The translations under genes were made by a program, and so were the position numbers. A stretch of 64,000 nucleotides of DNA, from positions 39,262,324 through 39,326,323 of the forward strand of contig CM042085.1 of assembly GCA_023512835.1 (NCBI GenBank), read 5' to 3'. Each line of letters begins with the position of its first letter. The first letter of the stretch is position 1. The notes below the pieces were generated by a model. That model saw only the letters and a program-made list of their open reading frames with translations, searched no databases and was not told where the DNA came from. Positions 43,420-55,030 of this stretch are shown piece after piece. The DNA is from Taxillus chinensis. Its lineage: Eukaryota > Streptophyta > Magnoliopsida > Santalales > Loranthaceae.

Positions 43420-44060
43420 GGGAGGGATAGCTGGGTGACATCGAGTGTGAGGTTCTCCGTGCCCGTATTGAGGCTGGGGAGCTATCTGAGGACTGGACAG
43501 AGGGTCCCGAGCATGAGTTGTCGTTTCAGGGGCGGTTGGTCGTAGCTTCTTCCCTCGGGGATGAGGTGATGAGGGAGTTTCACCAATCTAGAGTTGCTGT
43601 GCATCCAGGGGGCACGAAGATGTACCATGCGCTTCGAGGACATTTTTGGTGGCCTGGGATGAAACGCGATGTGGCTGCCTTTGTTTCGCGGTGCCTCACG
43701 TGTCAGCAGGTGAAGGCAGAACATCAGCGGCCGGCGGGCATGTTACAGCCGTTGCCCATAGCGGAGTGGAAGTGGGACCACATCGCGATGGACTTTGTGA
43801 CTGGTCTTCCACCCACCACTGGGAGGAAGGATATGATTTGGGTGATTGTGGATCGACTCACAAAGTCGGCCCATTTCCTTGCTGTTCGCGAGCGGGACTC
43901 CATTGGGACCTTGAGTCACCTATACATGAACGAGATTGTGAGACTGCATGGAGTACCATCATCGGTTGTCTCTGACCGGGATTCGCGGTTCACTTCCCGT
44001 TTCTAGACAGGTTTGCGGGCGGCTATGGGGACCAAGCTTCACTTGAGTACAACCTTTCAC
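43420..44060 (+). pseudogene. C integrase, 5' part (up to D insertion)
   Basis: One frame from 43518 to 44006 reads [94 protein letters not shown] and [12 protein letters not shown]. The HHCC motif and the first two catalytic aspartates (MDF and SDRD) are intact. A stop at 44004 follows SRF. D is inserted 53 bases later. Confidence 0.9.
44056..44060 (+). repeat. Target-site duplication of D, left copy (TTCAC)
   Basis: TTCAC here is repeated at 53994-53998 on the far side of D. In B the colinear site (around 10580) reads TTTCACCCTGAGAG without interruption. Confidence 0.92.
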
Positions 44061-46260
44061 CGTCACGCCCGATTCAGGGAACCGGAACCGGGTACATGAC
44101 TTCCCTTGCCCGCACCCGAAAGGTCAAGGGGTTGGTGACTAGCACCAATAGAGACTATACTGCGGGTGCTGTCTCAAATATGCAACCCCAGTACAATCAT
44201 ACATCAAGGGTAATCCGTACTATCCCATATATCATCATGCACACATTAAGTCAAACAAATCACACCGACATCACATCACAAACAGTATGCAAATACAACC
44301 GTCCACGGACCCATGTCCGGGATACAAACATAATACAATACACAATACGTATACAGGTATCGCATCATACATCAGAGTAGTGGGCACGTCCTCTTGGAAG
44401 AAAGTCCTCCACTAGTCTCGGGTCACACCCGAAAAAGGTAAACAACAAGTAGGGGTGAGCGACAAGCTCAGAGGTGACCCCGACACTCCACATCATGCAA
44501 ACATACAAGTCTATACTACATGCTCGTGTACTGCACCTGTGTAGTGTGCACAATCATCGGGACTCAGCCGTAAACAAACATCAGGACCTAGCTCGCCCAC
44601 ACAGACAGCTTGTCCACGATCCTCACTAGGATCCCACTGGGCACTCAGCCCTACCACAGCGCTTATATGCCCGACATGTCGCCACACCGGCCTGCCATCG
44701 GTGCATATGCCTCGCCATGTCAACCACATAGCACCATCGGTGCATCACGGTGAGAACCCAAACAAGTCACGGAGTCCATGCCCCAATACCTCACATCAAC
44801 ATACTAACATGAGTACGGCATGTCATTCTCGACATTTCCTTTGAATCGTAGCCGACCTTCACAAGTAAATCCTCAATCCTTGATTTATGAAGGAAGTACC
44901 CATAGCGACTATTTTCTTGAAATTAAAAGTCCCGGCATTGGGTTCCCATAGCATAAATAAGATAATCTGATTTTTGGGGATTTTTCTCGAGATGTTCAAC
45001 CCCACTTTCCAAAAAATTCACCACTACGAACTTTTAGGTTTTTCCGAGATTTTACACTAAAACCCAATTTTCACATTTTGAAATAGTGGGAATTAATTTT
45101 TCTAGTATTTTTCTTTGAATCCAAATGGGGGGTATTTCGTTATTTACATTGTAACTTAAGTATAATACTTGTAGATGGGTATAGGTTGCAATGTAAATAG
45201 GTCCATCTCACAATCTGTATTTGAATCTGCCAGTGAAACTACATTTTCGAATCTCGCATTTCGAATCGCATTTCGAATCTCTTTTCGAACCGTTCGACCT
45301 CGAACCTCACACTCGAACTACCTTCGAAAACTACCTTGAAGTACCCATGAACCGCTTTGAAACTCCCCTTCGAAGTACCTTCAACCTTCGAAACGACACT
45401 CGAAAATTTCACATTCGACACTCGAAATTACACTACATCGAACTTACCTTCGAACCTTCGAACCGCACATTCGAAATTTTCAATTTCCAGCCGATCTCAT
45501 CGGCCGTTTCTACCCGATTCCACGACGCTATCGTTCATCATCGTTTTTCACCTTGTTTCGTCTGGATTCAACCCGGATCTCATAAAACTCATACCTAATA
45601 CTATATATTAGGTTTTAAATCACGTCTTACCCCTCGTAACGCATTTAAATACAAGATTCAACCCAAAATTGGTTTTTCCCCAATTTCTAGGGTTCAACAC
45701 GAATTTGCATGATTTCATCAAATTCTTACATGTTAATCCAAAAAAACGACAAGAAAAGGGTGAAGAATCAATGGAACACCTACCTGGAATGATTCTTGAT
45801 GCTTGAACGAGCTCAAAACGCCCCAAATTGCCAAGGCCTCCAAGCTTCCTTCTCTCTTTCTCTCTCTAAGCTCTCCAACGCAGATGAAATGCCGAAACGT
45901 AACGTGGAAGCTCTCTTTCCCCTATTTATATTTTTGCTACCAATCGACCTAGTCAACCATCGACCCGACCAATAATTAACCTCCAAGGTCCCGAACTCCA
46001 AATTGAGTCAAACTACAGTCAAAACGCTCGAAATGACGAGCACAATACTACACAGATATTAGTACACCCAAATGACCGCTCAAACGCAAAGTCAACCAAT
46101 AGACCCCGAAAAGTCAACAATCAGGTCAAACGGGGCCCCGACTCGGAATCGGGCCCAAGTACATCAAAATGCTTACATTGAGGGCTACACTACCGTCTCC
46201 GATAGTTACATTCCCATAGAATGACTATCTCTTAAGACTACCCAAATACGAGTCTTTACA
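44061..46260 (-). repeat. Element D 3' LTR (minus strand)
   Basis: It is colinear with 51778-53993. On the minus strand the start TGTAAAGACTCG is at 46260, a TATAAATAGG box at 45930-45921, a donor-like CCAG/GTAGGTG near 45785, a TTCGAA-rich block (45240-45480), and the CTCACCCCTACTTGTTG block around 44457-44440 that B and C also share. The end reads GGGCGTGACG. Confidence 0.92.
45240..45480 (-). repeat. TTCGAA-rich block in D LTR
   Basis: TTCGAA, TTTCGAATC and CTTCGAAC motifs recur about every 10 to 20 bases. The matching block in the other LTR is 52970-53215. Spacing is irregular. Confidence 0.8.
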
Positions 46261-46275
46261 TCCTCCCCACCTTAG
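46261..46275 (-). other. Polypurine tract of D (minus strand)
   Basis: Minus-strand CCTAAGGTGGGGAGGA ends directly at the LTR start TGTAAAGACTCG. It is preceded by TTTTCGAGGACGAAAAGT, the same context as in B and C. Confidence 0.9.
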
Positions 46276-46498
46276 GACTTTTCGTCCTCGAAAATAAAAC
46301 ACCGCCCGAAGGACATAGCAAAATTCAAGCTCAATGTCCCAACAACAAAACATAAAGCATGATCACCGATCACACATGTGCAAGGCAATGCACAACAAGC
46401 CAAACAGAACCCACATTGGGCACAAGATCCATCCAACAATAACGAGCTAAACCACATCTCAAACAACATATGCAAAACAAATGCATAAAAAACATAAC
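46276..46498 (-). other. D spacer between pol end and polypurine tract
   Basis: No coding content is recognised. On the minus strand it begins after a PPT-like AGGTGGGGAGGATGTGAGG near 46535-46517, so it is bounded on both sides by the same module. Confidence 0.65.
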
Positions 46499-46830
46499 TC
46501 ATACCTCCGGGAAGGTCCTCACATCCTCCCCACCTCGGGATCGATCATCCTCGAACGGCTCAGGATGAAGAATCGCATCTCGGCTCTCTTTCTCCCAAGT
46601 TTGCTCCTCCATGCCTCGGTGTCGCCATAACACCCGAACTAGTGGGATCGTCTTGCCCCGCAAGACCTGGTCCCGCCTCGTCCAAAATCCGTGCCGGCAT
46701 CTCAACAACGGCACCATCATCGCCCAAGTCTATCTCGCGATAGTCCAAGACATGAGAAGGATCGGGTGATACCGTCTCAACCGAGACACATGAAACACAT
46801 CATGTACCCGCGCTAACTCTCGGTGGCAAA
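46499..46830 (-). pseudogene. D integrase end with chromodomain, frameshifted
   Basis: On the minus strand DYREIDLGDDGAVVEMPARI (46748-46689) and, in another frame, TIPLVRVLWRHRGMEEQTWE (about 46650-46590) followed by KESR form a chromodomain-like segment. It closes with FEDDRS, comparable to FEDEQS in B. One to two frame changes separate the parts. Confidence 0.8.
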
Positions 46831-47980
46831 GCTAACCGATAAGCCATGCGCCCACGGTGGCAACAATCTCAAACGGCCCCACAAAACGAGGGGAGAGTTT
46901 GGATCCACGTCCAAACCTCCGATGCCCTCGAGCGGGCGAAACCCGCAAAAATACACCGGTCACCCACCTCAAACCGCAAGGGTCGACGCCTCGGTCCGCG
47001 TAGGACTTCGCCTACTCTGTCTTGTCGCATACGTCGTCTAATCAACCGCATTATCTCCGTGGTTTCTCGAACCATATCGGGACCGAGAACCGCTGTCTCT
47101 CCCGTCTCGTGCCCAACACAAGGGTGATCTACAAGGCCGCCCATACGGCCGCCTCATACGGAGCCATCCCAATCGTGGCCTGATGCTTGTTGTTGTAAGA
47201 GAACTCCACCAAAGGAAGGTGAGTCTCCCAACAACCTCCAAAATCTAGGACACAGCACGCAACATATCCTCGAGCGTCCGAATCGTCCGCTCAGATCGGC
47301 CATCCGTCTCAACGGATGAAAGGCCGCACCGAGGTTCACCCTAGTGCCCAAAGCTCGCCGCAATCGTCTCCAAAATCGAGAGGTGAACCTCGCATCCCGA
47401 TCGGATACAATAGATAAATGGGACTCCATGCAACCGCACAATAACATCAATATACCTCTCGTCCCAAAGTCCTCACCGGGTCTGTCTCTCGAATCGGAAT
47501 AAAATGCGCCGATTTGGTCAATCGGTCCACAATAACCCATATAGTGTCGTGTCCCCTGGAACGAGGAAGTCCAGTGACAAAATCCATGGTCACGTGGTCC
47601 CATTTCCACCGGCACCGGCAAAGATCAGAACTCACCAGCTGATCTCAGGTGCTCGCTTGACTGTTGGATGGGTCAAACACCTCCTCACAAAATCAGCAAT
47701 GGCCTTCTTCAGGCCTGGCCACCAAAACCGCCTTCTCACAAAGCATGGTACATCTTGGTCCCACCAGGATGTACGGCCTAACCTCGACTTGGTGAAATTC
47801 CCGAAGAACCTCCTCCCCGAAGAGAAGTGGGAACTATCAATCTACCCCTATACCGCAAGACGTGCTCTCGCATCCTCGGTCCAGTCGAAGATACCCGCCC
47901 GGTCCGAATCCTGTCGCGGATGACCTCACAATCAATGTCCCCCACCGATCCTCTATGATCCTGTGCTGCATCTCTCGGGG
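46831..47980 (-). pseudogene. D integrase region, frameshifted
   Basis: Minus-strand reading has a damaged HHCC part (FHQVEVRPYILVGPRCTM-like, about 47800-47740), then [20 protein letters not shown] (47605-47546) and [20 protein letters not shown] (47539-47480). HLSIVSDRDARFTSRFWRRL (47420-47361) and further core sequence down to ETAVLGPDMVRETTEIMRLI (about 47105-47046) follow. The first two catalytic aspartates are present. The region from 47350 to 47150 changes frame repeatedly. Confidence 0.85.
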
Positions 47981-48520
47981 ATCACTACAACAACACCGAG
48001 GGTCCCTCGCCCTCGCTGGTCACCATCTCGCAACCTCATCGCTGCTAACCGACCCATCATCTCCCATTCCTTAATGGCACAATGGGCCACCACGGCCCTG
48101 GCTCTTCCTACTCGCAGCATCTCGCCACCACATTACCCTTCCCAGGGGTATACATCATATCAAAGCGAAACCGTAGAGGTACTCTACCCACCGCCTCCGT
48201 CTAAGGTTCAGGTCTCGCCGAGAGAAGATATACTACAAGCTCTTGTGGTCCGTATACACCACAAACTTCTCCCCCAAGGAGATAATGCTGCCGGCCTCTT
48301 AAGTGCAAAGATCACCGCAGCCTAACTCCAAATCATGCGTGGGATAGCTCCGCTCATGTGGTCTCAATTGCCTAGACCCATAAGCAATCACCTGCCGCGT
48401 CCGCATCAACACACAACCAAGTCCCACCCTGGAAGCATCACAATACACCTCGAAAGGCACACCCTCCTGTGGAAGAATCAAGATAGGTGCCGAGGTCAAT
48501 CGTGCCTTCACTCCATGAAA
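47981..48520 (-). pseudogene. D RNase H region, frameshifted
   Basis: [20 protein letters not shown] (48490-48431) and [20 protein letters not shown] (48430-48371) followed by [15 protein letters not shown] are in one frame and keep the YCDAS catalytic aspartate. The rest, KFVVYTDHKSL-like and TPGKGNVVARC-like around 48270-48110, is in other frames. Confidence 0.85.
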
Positions 48521-49330
48521 GCACTCTCACACGCATCGGACCAAATGAAAGGAACTCCCTTCCTAGTCAAGTGTGTCATAGGAACCGCCAACCGGGAAAA
48601 AATCCTCCACGAACCTCCGATAATAGCCCGCCAAACCAAGGAAGCTACGAATCTCAAACACATTCGTGGGCCTCTTCCACGACATGACCGCCTCAATCTT
48701 CTCGTGATCCACTGTGATACCCTCCGTAGATACCACATGCCCCAAGAAGTGCACCTGTTGCAACTAGAAGTCACATTTTGTGAACTTCGCGTACAATCGA
48801 TGCTCCCGCAAGGTCTACAACACAACCCGCAAGTGCTCCTCATGCTCCCTCTTGGTCGCCGAATAGACCAAAATATCGTCAATGAACACCACAACGAACA
48901 TATCTAAATATGGAGCAAACACCTGGTTCATCAATCCCATAAACACCGCTGGAGCATTCGTGAGCCCAAACGGCATCACAAGCCACTCATAATGCCCATA
49001 GCGACAACTAAACGCGGTCTTAGGGATATCCGCCTCCCCAACCCTCAACCGATAGTATCCGGATCTCAAGTCTATCTTGGAAAACCATCTCGCACCTCGA
49101 AACCGATCGAACAGGTCATCGATCCTCGGCAATGGATACCTGTTCTTCAAAGTCACCTGGTTCAACTTCCGGTAGTCTATACAAGCCAAGTGAACCATCC
49201 GCCTTCTTGGCGAACAACACCTGGAGCACCCCACGATGAGCTACTCCGCCCGATAAAGCCTCGTGCCAATAGGTCATCTATCTGTCTCTTGAGCTCTCTA
49301 AGCTCTGTCGGTGCCATCCCGTAGGCCGCT
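48521..49330 (-). pseudogene. D reverse transcriptase region, nearly intact
   Basis: One minus-strand frame (49234-48815) reads [60 protein letters not shown] and [20 protein letters not shown], with the FIDD catalytic aspartates encoded at 48883-48875. [20 protein letters not shown] (48758-48699) and [15 protein letters not shown] (about 48651-48607) complete the connection. The start of the domain ([25 protein letters not shown], about 49320-49260) is in another frame. Confidence 0.92.
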
Positions 49331-49990
49331 AACCTCGATCGGTGTTGTCCCCGGCAACAACTCGATCGAAAACTCTACCTCCCTCACGGGTGGTAAACCG
49401 ACCAAGTCCTCAGGAAACACATCCGGGAACCGATCTACAATGGGTGGCAAAACAGCCTTCCCCTCTCTCCTCCTGTCAACCAACGTCAAGCCGCTAACCG
49501 GTGGGTCACATCACCCCACCCATGCCTCAATGGTCCCAACTCGCATGCTTCCTCGGTCCACTCACCCACAAAGACACCCCCGCGTGCCCTCCTGGTGTGA
49601 GAAACGTCACACGCCGTCGAAAACAATCAATCTTGGCCTCCACGGAGACCAACCAATCCATACCCAGGATAACATCAAAATCATCTAACTCCATGACATA
49701 CAAATCACACAACATGTTAACACCCCCAAGTGTTACCCGACAAGCACGACAAATACCTCAAGTATCACAATTCCACCCAAAGGTGAAGCAACCATCGAGA
49801 CCGACTCACTGTCTCCTGGTCTAACTCCAAGCCAACCACCGTAGCATACGAAATAAAAGAATGGGTAGCACCAAAGATCAATCAAAACCGAACAAATAGT
49901 ATGAGAAATGATGATGGTACCTCTCACCACCGAAGGTCCCTCTCCTCGCCTCATCCACCGTGGAACCTGCGCCTCTCTCGCTGGTGAGGG
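49331..49990 (-). pseudogene. D aspartic protease region and linker
   Basis: On the minus strand GTIIISHTICSVLID (49921-49877) leads to the active site, where one extra base disrupts the DSG codons; downstream the expected GATHSFIS is readable in the shifted frame. LYVMELDDFDVILGMDWLVS (49703-49644) and VEAKIDCFRRRVTF are the second half. [20 protein letters not shown] (49429-49370) followed by SIELLPGT is the entry to RT. Confidence 0.85.
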
Positions 49991-51301
49991 CAAAGTCCTC
50001 CCTCGTGGTCCACTGCCACTAGCCTGGCCCATTGGGGCCTTGCCCCGCCGATCAACATGACCCCGTGCCTCCCGTTGAGGCTGCCGCACCGCAGTCGCGT
50101 CTACGTGCTCTCGTGCCGGCGGCATCGACCTCTCGAGATGGAGCCCCACCTCCTCGTCCGTGATCTCTCGGGCGAGGGCCTACACCGCTGGTCGAGCTAA
50201 GGGTAACACATTCCCTAGCTCCATGCCCCACTTTCCCGCATCGGAAGCAGGTCATCTTTTTCCTTGGGCGGTCTCTCGAGACATGCCCGGTCAAACCACA
50301 ACTCCAACAAGTCCCTGGCCTCCGCTGGATGAACTCTCACGGGGTCCCACCGCCTGGCTAGAAACCCTCTCGCACCTGCCTCCTCTCTCGAGCCGAGCGG
50401 ACCGTGCTCTCCCCACTCTACCTCTTCTTGCTCGGACTCCGCCGAACCGCCCGGCCTCCGGGCTCTCGCCGATCCCGACCTCGCTCAATAATGATCGCCT
50501 TGTCGACCGCCTCCCGTGTACCGGTCAACCGCATCGGTTCCACTGTCTTTTCAAAGATGGCCTCAAGCCCTGAATGAAGTCCTGCGTCTTCCGGCCTTCC
50601 TTTTCCCAAGACTCCGCAGCAAACCGCCCCAAATCGTGAAGGCTTGCACATACTCACCCACAGTCATGCTACCCTCGCACAAGCTCATAATACTCTCTAC
50701 GTCGAGCATATCGCAACGAGCCGGGAAAATACTCCCCAAAGAAGCGCTCAACAAACTCTCTCCAACTCATCCGATCGCCATGGACAGCTCTAGTGGATTC
50801 CCACCACCCGCGTGGGATACCCAACAGATAGTGCATCGCCACGCGCACCCGCTCCTCATCCGCACCCCAATCATCTCAAAGATGTCCTCTGTCCATCTAA
50901 TCCAGTCCTCGGCTACCTCAGGCCGTGAACCATCCTCAAAAGTCCTGGGTGCATGTTTCAAAACCGTGCAGCCCAATCCACTCCTCGTCGTGCTGGCTCT
51001 ATCACGACCTCCCTGCCGGTGCACATCCTGCACCACCCTCGCCTCCTTGCCGCCGAGGCCGTGGTGGCCGCCGAGGCCGTTGTTGCCTCTTCAGCTCATC
51101 CACCTCTCTAGCCATATCCTCATCGAGCCCTGCATACCCTGCATGGCCTCCTGCAATCGAATCAATACTCGAGCCAAATCTGGTCCCACAACGGAGCCGA
51201 CGATCTCTCGCTGCGGGCTCTGCTGCCCCCGGTGCCCCGACTCATCGTGGGCTCCTCTGCCCGGGCCTTGGCCTCGGACGGCTCTCTCTCGGTGGTGCCA
51301 T
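49991..51301 (-). pseudogene. gag: D gag region, frameshifted
   Basis: The minus-strand ATG at 51301 (MAPPRESRPRPRPGQRSPR) opens a basic, arginine-rich start. KHAPRTFEDGSRPEVAEDWI and RWTEDIFEMIGV (about 50958-50863) is the capsid-like entry (P..F.G...P..A..W...E.IF). The zinc knuckle CFRCGKVGHGAREC (about 50249-50208) is intact. At least four frames are used between them. Confidence 0.83.
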
Positions 51302-51763
51302 CACACCGGCCACAACAACAAACAACAAACGATCAATAGCATAAATAGCCATCAAAGGCACAACCGACTTGTAGGTTCTCACCACACGACCCGTAGGTCC
51401 ATACCATGCATATAGCATCGTGTCCCCCCATCGGGTACACCACATGACCCGTAGGTCCACAACCATGCATATAGCATCGTGTCACCCCATAGGGTACACC
51501 ACATCCAGTCCTGGCTCTCACGGCCACGTGCCATCCTGGCACCACATACGAGCACATCACACACAAAGACAATCTAGTGCCCTATATGCACACAATCATA
51601 CCACTAGCAATGCACCCTATGTATGCTCCTAGGATGATCTAACTGACACCAACATAACCTAGAATACATGTAAAGACTGCGTTGATCAAGCGCCCTCCCT
51701 AGATTTTCCAAGTCACATGGAATTAATTAACCACCCCTCACTAACCTAGGTCCACTAGACCAT
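51302..51763 (-). other. D leader between primer site and gag, with 61-bp duplication
   Basis: No coding content is recognised. The stretch 51382-51504 holds two near-identical copies of a roughly 61-base unit with CCCGTAGGTCCA, CATGCATATAGCATCGTGTC and GGGTACACCACA. They differ by a few bases. Confidence 0.75.
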
Positions 51764-51774
51764 GCTCGATACCA
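51764..51774 (-). other. Primer binding site of D (initiator tRNA-Met type)
   Basis: The minus strand reads TGGTATCGAGC three bases after the 5' LTR end, followed by ATGGTCTAGTGG. It is the same shortened form as in B and C. Confidence 0.75.
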
Positions 51775-51777
51775 ACT

Positions 51778-53993
51778 TGTCACGCCCCGAATCTGGGAAC
51801 CCGGAACGGGTACATGACTTCCCTTGCCCGCACCCGAAAGGTCAAGGGGTTGGTGACTAGCACCAATAGAGACTATACATGGTGCTGTCTCAAATATGCA
51901 ACCCGTACGGATCATACATCAAGGGTAATCCCGTACTATCCCATATATCATCATGCACACATTAAGTCAAACAGTCATACCGACATCACATCACAAACAA
52001 GATGCAAATACAATCGTCCACGGACCCATGTCCGGGATACAAACATAATACAATACACAATACGTAGATACGTAATACGATCGCATCATACATCGAGTAG
52101 TGGGCACGTCCTCTTGGAAGAAAGTCCTCCACTAGTCTCGGGTCACACCCGAAAAAGGTAAACAACAAGTAGGGGTGAGCGACAAGCTCGGTAGGTGACC
52201 CCGACACTCCACATCATGCAAACATACAAGTCTATACTACATGCTCTCGTGTACTCGTGCACCGTGTAGTGTGCACAATCATCGGGACTCGGCCCGCAAA
52301 CAAACATCGAGACCTAGCTCGCCCACACAGACTGGCTTGTCCACGATCCTCACTAGGATCCCACCAGGGCACTCGGCACCTACCACGCCGCATATATGCC
52401 CGGGACACGGTCGCCACACCGGCCTGCCATCGGTGCATATGCCCTCTATGTCAACCACATAGCACCATCGGTGCATCACGGTGAGAACCCAAACAAGTCA
52501 CGGAGTCCATGCCCCAATACCTCACATCAACATACTAACATGAGTATGGCATGTCATTCTCGACATTTCCTTTGGAATCGTAGCCGGTCTTCACAAGTAA
52601 ATCCTCAATCCTTGATTTATGAAGGAAGTACCCATAGCAGCCTATTTTCTTGAAATTAAAAGTCCCGGCATTGGGTTCCCATAGCATAAATAAGATAATC
52701 TGATTTTTGGGGATTTTTTCTGAGATGTCTAACCCCACTTTCCAAAAATTCACCACTACGAACTTTTAGGTTTTTCCGAGATTTTACACTAAAACCCAAT
52801 TTTCACATTTTGAAATAGTGGGAATTAATTTTTCTAGTATTTTTCTTTGAATCCAAATGGGGGTATTTCGTTATTTACATTGTAACTTAAGTATAATACT
52901 TGTAGATGGGTATAGGTTGCAATGTAAATAGGTCCACCAATAATCAGTATTTCGAATCGCCAGATGAAACTACATTTTCGAATCCGCATTTCGAATCGCA
53001 TTTCGAATCTCTTTTCGAACCGCCTTCGACCCTCGAACCTACACTCGAACTACCTTCAAAACTACCTTCGAAGTACCCATGAATCGCCTTGAAACTCCCC
53101 TTCAAGTACCTTCGAACCTTCGAAACGACACTCGAAAATTTCACATTCGACACTCGAAATTACACTACATCGAACCTACCTTCGAACCTTCGAACTCGCA
53201 CATTCGAAATTTTCAATTTCGATCGATCTCATCATCGTTTTCTACCCAAGTTCACGACGATTCGTGTTCATCATCGTTTTTCACCTGTTTCGTCTGGATT
53301 CAACCTGGAATCTCATAAAACTCATACCTAATACTATATATTAGGTTTTAAATCACGTCTTACCCCTCGAACGCATTTAAATACAAGATTCAACCCCAAA
53401 ATTGGTTTTTCCCCAATTTCTAGGGTTCAACACGAATTTGCATGATTTCATCAAATTCTTACATGTTAATCCAAAAACAAAGAAAAGGGTGAAGTTAATC
53501 AATGGAACACCTACCCGGAATGATTCTTGATGCTTGAACGAGCTCAAAACGCCCCAAATTGCCAAGGCCTCCAAGCTTCCTTCTCTCTTTCTCTCTCTAA
53601 GCTCTCCAACTGAGATCTAAATGCTGAAACGTAACGTGGAAGCTCTCTTTCCCTATTTATATTTTTGCTACCAACCGACCTAGTCAACCATTGACCCAAG
53701 CCAATAATTAACCTCAAGGTCCCGAACTCCCAATTGAGTCAAACTACTATCAAAACGCTCGAAATGACGAAAGCACAATACTACACAGATATTAGTACAC
53801 CCAAATGACCATCTCAAACGCAAAGTCAACCAATAGACCCGAAAAGTCAACAATCAAAGTCAAACGGGGCCCCGATTCGGAATCGGGCCCAAGTACACTC
53901 AAAATGCTCACATTGACGGCTACACTACCGTCCGATAGTTACATTCCCATAGAATGACTATCTCTTAAGACTACCCAAATACGAGTCTTTACA
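51778..53993 (-). repeat. Element D 5' LTR (minus strand)
   Basis: On the minus strand it runs from TGTAAAGACTCG (53993) to GGGGCGTGACA (51778). The TATAAATAGG box lies at 53661-53652, with GAAAGAGAGAAGGAAGC leader sequence following. The TTCGAA-rich block is at 52970-53215. The donor-like site reads CCGGGTAGGTG here against CCAGGTAGGTG in the 3' LTR. Confidence 0.92.
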
Positions 53994-54780
53994 TTCACCC
54001 CGAGACCGACGGCGGCAGACAGAGGACGAATCGGACGTTGGAGGACATGTTACGGGCCCGTGTGTTAGATTTTGGGAGTTCGTGGGCAACTCACCTTCCT
54101 TTGGTGGAGTTTGCCTCACAATAACGCTTATCATGCATCCATTGGGATGGCTCCTTTGAGGCGTTGTATGGGCGGCCGTGTCGATCACCTTTGTGTTGGA
54201 CCGAGGTGGGGGAGACCGCTCTCTTGGGACCGCAGATTGGTTCAAGAGGCTACCGAGAAGGTTAAGCCGATTCGTCGGCGTTTGTTATCCGCTTCGTAGT
54301 CGGCAAATCTTATGCGGATCGGCGGCGGCGACCTTTGGAGTTTTCTCGTTGGTGATCATGTGTTCCTTCGTGTCTCTCACGTCGTGGACATCGACGGTTT
54401 GGGCGAGGTTCCAAGCTATCTCTGCGGTTTATTGGTCCTTTTGAGATTCTTGGATCGTGTGGGGCCTGTGGCCTACCGGTTAGCATTACCACCGCAGCTG
54501 AGTCGAGTGCACAACGTGTTTCACGTGTCCCGTTGAGGAAGTATCACCCCGACCCCACTCATGTCATCGATTGGGGGACATTGGACATTGAGGATGACAT
54601 GTCCGTTGTTGAGGCCCCTATCCGTATCCTAGATCGGCGAGAGAAGCTTTTGCGTGGTCGTGCTATTCCTTTGGTTCGCGTCTTTGTGGCAAGCACCGTG
54701 GCATTGAGGAGGAGACATGGGAACGTGAGTCCGCGATGCGTGAGCAACACCCAAAGTTGTTCGAGGACGAACAATCTTAA
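53994..54780 (+). pseudogene. C integrase, 3' part, with chromodomain
   Basis: The interrupted integrase resumes: RTLEDMLRARVLDFGSSWAT-like sequence around 54030-54090, [22 protein letters not shown] (54104-54155), then [11 protein letters not shown] (about 54500-54533) and [20 protein letters not shown] (54533-54592). The chromodomain-like [20 protein letters not shown] (54605-54664) and IPLVRV, and in a shifted frame [18 protein letters not shown] (about 54695-54750), end at FEDEQS. The join with 43420-44060 across D is colinear with B. Confidence 0.88.
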
Positions 54781-55016
54781 GGGGGGAGGTGGTCTGTAGT
54801 GATGTGTTTTTTTTTTGGTTCATGCTTTGGTGTATTTGTATTTCTACTTGTAAACTCGGTATTTTTATTGACATGTGTTTTGAGATTGCAAAATGTGTTT
54901 GAGATGTCCTGTTATGTTGTGTGATCCATCCGGGCGTTGTAGCTAGTTTGTCTTGCAAATGGGCCGCATGTGTTTGTTTTCCTTGCATGTTGTTTCTTTT
55001 CGAGGACGAAAAGTCT
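54781..55016 (+). other. C spacer between pol and polypurine tract
   Basis: No coding content is seen. It opens with the purine tract AAGGGGGGAGGTGG at 54779-54792 just after pol and ends with TTCGAGGACGAAAAGTCT before the main tract. Confidence 0.75.
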
Positions 55017-55030
55017 TAAGGGGGAGAGGA
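55017..55030 (+). other. Polypurine tract of C
   Basis: TAAGGGGGAGAGGA directly precedes the 3' LTR start TGTAATGACC at 55031, exactly as in B. Confidence 0.92.

Larger units (their letters stand above)
44061..53993 (-). mobile_element. Chromovirus (Ty3) element D, minus strand
   Basis: A 9.9-kb element in reverse orientation. On its own strand the LTRs start TGTAAAGACTCG and end GGGGCGTGACA; they occupy 51778-53993 (5') and 44061-46260 (3'). Gag, protease, RT, RNase H, integrase and a chromodomain-like end are read from right to left. The RT wording is close to B and C but distinct (for example [14 protein letters not shown]). A TTCAC duplication flanks it. The last two bases of its 3' end read CG rather than TG on the plus strand. 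It lies in C's integrase. Confidence 0.93.

Noticed and set aside
47504..49688. Several plus-strand frames over 100 codons
   Set aside because: They are shadows of D integrase, RNase H and RT on the minus strand.
50516..51415. 299-codon open frame on the plus strand
   Set aside because: It is antisense to D gag, which has an intact zinc knuckle and capsid-like motifs on the minus strand.
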